The notes beneath the pieces were generated by a model that ran no database searches, was not told where the DNA came from, and saw only the letters and a list, made by a program, of their open reading frames with translations. Position numbers and translations under genes: made by a program. 9,133 nt of DNA from CAYSAA01 sp964428905 (lineage in GTDB: Bacteria; Atribacterota; Phoenicimicrobiia; Phoenicimicrobiales; Stramentimicrobiaceae). The stretch spans positions 1-9,133 of the forward strand of contig CAYSAA010000218.1 in the NCBI GenBank assembly GCA_964428905.1, written 5' to 3'. Positions 5,542 through 9,133 of the stretch are shown here, piece after piece (position 1 is the stretch's first letter; each line of letters starts with the position of its first letter).

Positions 5542-7995
5542 TTGAAAAGATTTGGAAGCTCTTCTGAAATTTTTCTTTATGCCGGAATCTTTCTGGTCTC
5601 CCTGTCCATCCTAATTTATGAATTGTCCCTGACCAGGGTATTTTCCATTATCCAGTGGAATTACCTGGCCTTTATGATTATCAGTATTGCCTTTCTGGGA
5701 TATGGTGCCAGCGGAACCTTTTTGACCATTACCCCTTCTCTGACAAGAAAAGGCAATGTCCAAGACCTTTCTGATTTACTTACCCGTTTTTCCCTGATTT
5801 ACGGTTTGAGCATCCTGGTTTCCATTTTTCTGATTACCCGAATCCCTTTTGACCTATACCGTTTGAATGTTGACCAATACCAATGGCTCTATTTAATTGT
5901 CTATTATCTGGCTGTAGCCCTGCCCTTCTTCTTGGCCGGAATTTGTATTTCCCTGGCTATTTCTCATTTGCCCGGGAAGGTGAGTAAGCTCTATTTCTTT
6001 GATCTGACGGGGGCTTCACTGGGTTGTCTTGCTTTTTTATTTTTTAGCACTCATATGAGAATAATCAATGTAATTATCCTGCTGGCCATGATTGGATTGG
6101 CCGCCTCTTTTTTCTTTTCCCTTGCTCAACATAAAAAGATATTTTCCATACTACCACTTTTTTTAATGGTCATCTTATCAGTTGTAAATTTTTCCTCCCA
6201 TTCGCCCCTTTCTTTGCCTATTAATCCTTACAAGGAATTATTTACATTTTTACGCTATCCTGATACTCGGATTCTGTTTGAGGAAGAAAACAGCTTTTCT
6301 CAAATTAAAGTAGTGGAAAGCCCGGCAGTGAAACACGCCCCGGGTTTAAGCCTGAATTTTGATAATAGGATACCCGAACAGCTGGCTATCCTGACGGATG
6401 ATTCCGGTTTAAGTGCCATTACCAGATTTGAGGGAACTAAAGAATCTATTCGATTTACCGATTACCTGTCTAATGCCCTGGGTTTTCATCTGGCCGTAGA
6501 CCGGGAACGTGTCCTGATCATTGGTGCCGGAGGAGGACTGGATATATTGAGTGCTGTTTATCATGACAGCAGGCAAATCGAAGCCATTGAATTAAACCCT
6601 ATTATGATTGATTTGATGAAAAACCGGTATGATGGTTATTCCGGACAGTTATTTAATCGGCCGGAAGTGTCCATACTGCCTGGAGAAGGCAGAAGTGTGC
6701 TAAAAAATATTGACCATACTTTTGATTTGATTCAAATATCACTGATTGGTTCTGCCAGCACCTCTTCCGGAGGATTTCATAGTATTTCCGAAAATTACCT
6801 TTATACGGTGGAAGGGATGATTGATTTTTTAGAACATCTATCTGATGACGGAGTCATTTGTATTACCCGGTGGCTGCTCTTCCCTCCCCGGGAATCTGTC
6901 AAGCTAACTGCTATTACCCTGGAAGCGATGGAAAAAATGGGAATTGAAAACCCGGAAAATCATGTAGCATTGATTCGCAGCTGGGGAACCACCACTTTCA
7001 TCTGCAGCAAGCAGCCTATCGACAGGAAAATGACCGATATTATTGAATCCTTCTGCCAGGAACGCAGCTTTGATACAGTCTATTTTCCGGGAATTACCCT
7101 GAACCAGGTCAATCAGAAGCATCGCCTGGAAAAACCATATTATTATCAGGCAATTTCCGGTTTAGTTGAACATTTTAAAGAAAACAATATTCATATATTT
7201 TATCAGGAAAACTTTTTTAATATTACTCCGGCTACCGACAATCGCCCGTTTTTCTTTTATTTTTTGAAATGGAGAAGTATTCCTACCATTGTTAGGGATA
7301 CCAGCTACTGGCAGCCTATGATTGAATGGGGTAATCTGATTGTCTTAGCTACTTTGGTACAGGGGATTATCTTCAGCTTCTTTTTCATCTTTCTACCGCT
7401 TTTTATCAAAAAAATCTCCCCGGGTAAGGGCTGGTATTTTCCCATACTCTATTTTGCAGCCCTGGGATGGGGGTATATGCTGATTGAAATTTCCTTTATT
7501 CAGAAGTTTATCCTGTATCTTTCCAATCCTACCTATGCCTCCTCGGCAATTATTTTTTCTTTTTTATTTTTCTCGGGATTGGGGAGCCGGTATTCGCAGC
7601 GGTTTCAAGCAAAGGCAATCTTCTATCTGAAATGGATTATACCGGTCATCTGCATCCTGCTGGTCCTGTACCAGAGATTGATACCAGTCATTTTTCAACC
7701 TACACTGGCCTTTTCCATTCCCATCAGGTTTATGCTTACTTCCTTTCTGATTGCACCACTGGCCTTTTTGATGGGTATGCCCTTTCCCCTGGGAATCGGT
7801 ATCGTGGCTGAGAGAAAGGAGAATATGATTCCCTGGGTGTGGGCCTCCAACAATTTCTGTTCTATTCTGGCTTCAATTTCGGCAGTCATCATTGCCCTGT
7901 CGGTCGGTTTTCAGATAGTGGGGTATCTGGCAGCAGCGATTTATCTGGGAGGATTGCTTGCTATGATATGGAGCAAAAATGTGAGTAATCATTAA
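5542..7995 (+). CDS. Polytopic membrane protein with embedded spermidine-synthase/SAM-methyltransferase-like domain
   Basis: An 817-residue inner-membrane protein. About seven hydrophobic helices (residues 9-217) lead into a soluble Rossmann-type domain (about 230-580), followed by about six or seven more helices (about 594-809). The soluble part has the SAM-binding glycine loop VLIIGAGGGLDILSA (324-338), acidic end-of-strand ELNP (350-353), GEGRS (381-385) and FDLIQISLIG (394-403), then DNRPFFF (566-572), typical of the large uncharacterised family of membrane-fused spermidine synthase-like proteins. True aminopropyltransferases have a D-S/T-D-P type segment after the strand where this has ISLIGSASTSSGG, so classical spermidine synthesis is unlikely; SAM binding or methyl transfer on a lipid or exported substrate is speculative. 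AAAGGAG (5526-5532) 9 bases before TTG 5542 supports that start; an in-frame TTG at 5521 lacks a site. The stop overlaps the converging gene's stop. Confidence 0.85.
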   Translation: MKRFGSSSEIFLYAGIFLVSLSILIYELSLTRVFSIIQWNYLAFMIISIAFLGYGASGTFLTITPSLTRKGNVQDLSDLLTRFSLIYGLSILVSIFLITRIPFDLYRLNVDQYQWLYLIVYYLAVALPFFLAGICISLAISHLPGKVSKLYFFDLTGASLGCLAFLFFSTHMRIINVIILLAMIGLAASFFFSLAQHKKIFSILPLFLMVILSVVNFSSHSPLSLPINPYKELFTFLRYPDTRILFEEENSFSQIKVVESPAVKHAPGLSLNFDNRIPEQLAILTDDSGLSAITRFEGTKESIRFTDYLSNALGFHLAVDRERVLIIGAGGGLDILSAVYHDSRQIEAIELNPIMIDLMKNRYDGYSGQLFNRPEVSILPGEGRSVLKNIDHTFDLIQISLIGSASTSSGGFHSISENYLYTVEGMIDFLEHLSDDGVICITRWLLFPPRESVKLTAITLEAMEKMGIENPENHVALIRSWGTTTFICSKQPIDRKMTDIIESFCQERSFDTVYFPGITLNQVNQKHRLEKPYYYQAISGLVEHFKENNIHIFYQENFFNITPATDNRPFFFYFLKWRSIPTIVRDTSYWQPMIEWGNLIVLATLVQGIIFSFFFIFLPLFIKKISPGKGWYFPILYFAALGWGYMLIEISFIQKFILYLSNPTYASSAIIFSFLFFSGLGSRYSQRFQAKAIFYLKWIIPVICILLVLYQRLIPVIFQPTLAFSIPIRFMLTSFLIAPLAFLMGMPFPLGIGIVAERKENMIPWVWASNNFCSILASISAVIIALSVGFQIVGYLAAAIYLGGLLAMIWSKNVSNH

Positions 7996-8663
7996 AAACC
8001 CCGAGTCTGTCCTTTCCAGGGAGGTTTTTTCCCTTCCTGGTATTCCTCTATTCCAGGACCACCAAGGTGATTCAATCGCCAGATGCCATAGATATAACTG
8101 GCAATCAAAACAAACAGAGTCACCGGCCACCCTAATAAAATATTTATCCAGGCTATTTTAGATATATCACCGATTTGCAATAGTGAAATTTGTATTAATA
8201 AACGTATCAGAATCAATGCGGTCCAAAACCAGGTTACTTCGCGATAGGCTGGTTTGACATCCCTACGCCAATACCATTTCAGAGGCCATCCCCGGCTCAA
8301 ATGGCTTGCCCAGGCCGCCATAGGCTTTCCCGCAAGTAGGCTTACCAGGGCTAAAAACACTAATAAGGAACTGCTTACAACTGGTCCGATAAAATAAAGG
8401 GCAGGATTTCTGGTTAGGTAAGCCAGGCCGGAGGCCAACGAAACACCCACTAAACCACCTAAGGCATATTTCCAGTTTTGTTTGCGAACAAGGCGTATGA
8501 TTGAAAAAACTATTGCAAATCCCAAAGAAATAACCACAGCCATATCCAGACCTGATACACTATTAATCAAAACAAAAATTAATGGTGGCAATAAAGCATC
8601 AAGAGTTTTGCCGGAAATTACTGAATGAATCTCTTCTAATATTTCTTTTCTTTTTACCTTCAT
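7992..8663 (-). CDS. DUF3159-like integral membrane protein
   Basis: A 223-residue protein with about six membrane-spanning segments (roughly 24-38, 41-57, 66-83, 88-111, 143-163, 170-196). Family-like landmarks are the TLDALLPPLIFVLINSVSG opening (20-38), IIRLVRKQ (55-62), the cytoplasmic loop RGWPLKWYWRRDVKPAYREV (124-143), LLIQISLL (155-162) and LLGWPVTLF (176-184). That layout matches DUF3159, a family of unknown function. The basic N-terminus and KR-rich loops suggest the loop 112-142 is cytoplasmic. The stop TAA at 7992-7994 overlaps the stop of the converging large membrane protein, leaving no room for a conventional terminator; a 9-pair hairpin (8016-8040) lies inside this gene's 3' end. 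The ribosome binding site is weak (AGAGAAAGA upstream of 8663). I cannot assign a function; the assignment rests on remembered family pattern. Confidence 0.75.
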   Translation of the reverse strand: MKVKRKEILEEIHSVISGKTLDALLPPLIFVLINSVSGLDMAVVISLGFAIVFSIIRLVRKQNWKYALGGLVGVSLASGLAYLTRNPALYFIGPVVSSSLLVFLALVSLLAGKPMAAWASHLSRGWPLKWYWRRDVKPAYREVTWFWTALILIRLLIQISLLQIGDISKIAWINILLGWPVTLFVLIASYIYGIWRLNHLGGPGIEEYQEGKKPPWKGQTRGF

Positions 8664-8800
8664 TTATCTTTCTCTAATTTTTTTTCTTTTTAGTCTATTA
8701 CCTTTTATTAAATTTCAAATCGGAAATAGCTAAGCCTTGAAAATATGATTTTATTTGATGCTTTAGCATAATTTTTGTTTTTTGCCTGCATCTATCATCT

Positions 8801-8806
8801 ATTATA
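8801..8806 (-). promoter_or_regulatory. Possible -10 box for the DUF3159-like gene
   Basis: On the minus strand TATAAT occurs about 138 bases before the DUF3159 start, in otherwise empty AT-rich DNA (8664-8860). No good -35 box is seen at 16-18 bases. A TATAAT can arise by chance in such DNA, so this is a weak call. The rest of 8664-8860 shows no gene or clear structure. Confidence 0.3.
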
Positions 8807-8860
8807 TAGAGGTTGAAAATAAGAAAATACCGGAATATTGCAAGATACCCTTATGTTTCC

Positions 8861-9046
8861 CTACTTATAGATAAGCGAACAAATGACAAAAAAGATTTCA
8901 AGAAGTATCAGCATTAAAAATGAAATGATGAATCCGGGCCAATGGGAAATCCATTCAACTAATTTTCCATTGGTGATGTCAAATTTAGAACCATGACAGG
9001 GACAGGTAAATATCTTTTCTTCTACAGTTCGGAAATCGATAGGGAG
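8861..9046 (-). pseudogene. Broken Rieske [2Fe-2S] domain fragment
   Basis: A leftward frame reads PIDFRTVEEKIFTCPCHGSK then FDITNGKLVE. CPCHGSKFD (codons 9004-8978) is the second cluster-binding motif of Rieske ferredoxin or cytochrome bc-type iron-sulphur proteins. The first motif (C-x-H-x-G-C), expected just before PIDF, is absent: the frame there runs through a hairpin (9039-9067), stays open back to a TGA at 9107-9109, and contains no ATG, GTG or TTG before the motif. Beyond NGKLVE the family pattern also stops and gives way to a membrane-helix-like tail (FIISFLMLILLEIFFVICSL) ending at TAG 8861. It cannot bind a cluster as it stands. It is best read as a gene fragment truncated at its front and perhaps at its end. 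Confidence 0.65.
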
Positions 9047-9067
9047 GGCTTTTTCAACCCTCCCTAT
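9039..9067. terminator. Perfect 10-pair hairpin just after the fasciclin gene
   Basis: Atagggaggg (9039-9048) and ccctccctat (9058-9067) are exact reverse complements around a 9-base loop. In the leftward direction it starts 6 bases after the fasciclin stop codon, where a terminator is expected, although it lacks a following T run. It also marks exactly where the Rieske similarity begins, so it may be an inserted or rearranged sequence. Confidence 0.5.
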
Positions 9068-9072
9068 ATCAA

Positions 9073-9133
9073 CTATAAGGTAACAGTCGGGGGTATCATC
9101 ACGGAATCAATCACATGAATGACTCCATTGCTG
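9073..9133 (-). CDS. C-terminal end of a fasciclin (FAS1) domain protein, cut by the window edge
   Basis: Leftward from the window edge the frame reads SNGVIHVIDSVMIPPTVTL and stops at TAG 9073-9075. NGVIHVIDxVxxPP is the highly conserved H2/YH-proximal end of the FAS1 (beta-Ig-h3) domain, which normally lies at the very C-terminus of small bacterial fasciclin proteins; those are usually secreted or lipid-anchored adhesion-type proteins. Only 19 residues are present, so size, signal peptide and number of domains cannot be judged. It appears to end normally. Confidence 0.8.
   Translation of the reverse strand, partial: SNGVIHVIDSVMIPPTVTL

Noticed and set aside
8016..8040. Hairpin ccagggagg/ccttcctgg as a terminator of the large membrane protein gene
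   Set aside because: One G-U pair, no T run after the stem, and it lies inside the DUF3159-like coding sequence; kept only as a possible 3'-end structure.
1..9133. CRISPR array, tRNA, rRNA or intact insertion sequence
   Set aside because: No regularly spaced long repeats, no cloverleaf or rRNA-like segments and no transposase frame were seen on either strand.

Overview
The window reads as bacterial chromosome of moderate to low G+C, with strong AGGAGG-type ribosome binding sites, TTG starts, a Bacillus/EndoA-type mazEF pair and a candidate operator resembling the Gram-positive LexA (DinR) box. That fits a Firmicutes-like or related low-G+C lineage. The sequence alone does not fix the phylum. 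There are no rRNA or tRNA genes, no CRISPR array and no intact transposase.

Left part (1-1480), minus strand: an IolI-like TIM-barrel sugar isomerase/epimerase is preceded by only the last ~46 codons of a MalG-type sugar ABC transporter permease. The rest of that transporter operon is missing, so this looks like the leftover end of a sugar-uptake locus. A near-perfect bidirectional hairpin terminator and a tiny orphan reading frame with an excellent ribosome binding site follow.

Centre (1480-4675), plus strand: an unusual ~960-residue superfamily 2 helicase of the Ski2/Hel308 kind, with motor domains, winged helix, ratchet-like segment and a helix-hairpin-helix region. It carries a C-terminal domain resembling the OmpR/PhoB DNA-binding winged helix. 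It has its own promoter (-35 at 1597, -10 at 1620, 17-base spacer), and a perfect 16-base palindrome sits exactly on the predicted transcription start. This is the most interesting unit: a single-gene helicase that may be damage-inducible and that is fused to a transcription-factor-type DNA-binding domain.

Centre-right (4676-5440): a repeat-like hairpin containing GGGGACGGTTCT, then a mazEF toxin-antitoxin operon with its own -10 box and an ATGA start/stop overlap. Next (5542-7995) comes a large polytopic membrane protein with an embedded spermidine-synthase/SAM-methyltransferase-like domain. It ends tail-to-tail with a minus-strand DUF3159-like membrane protein (7992-8663).

Right edge (8664-9133), minus strand: the extreme C-terminus of a fasciclin (FAS1) domain protein enters from outside the window. 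It is followed by a broken Rieske iron-sulphur fragment that keeps the second cluster-binding motif (CPCHGSKFD) but has lost the first one and any start codon. Both ends of the window therefore hold decayed genes, while the helicase and mazEF sit between them as apparently intact, independently regulated units.
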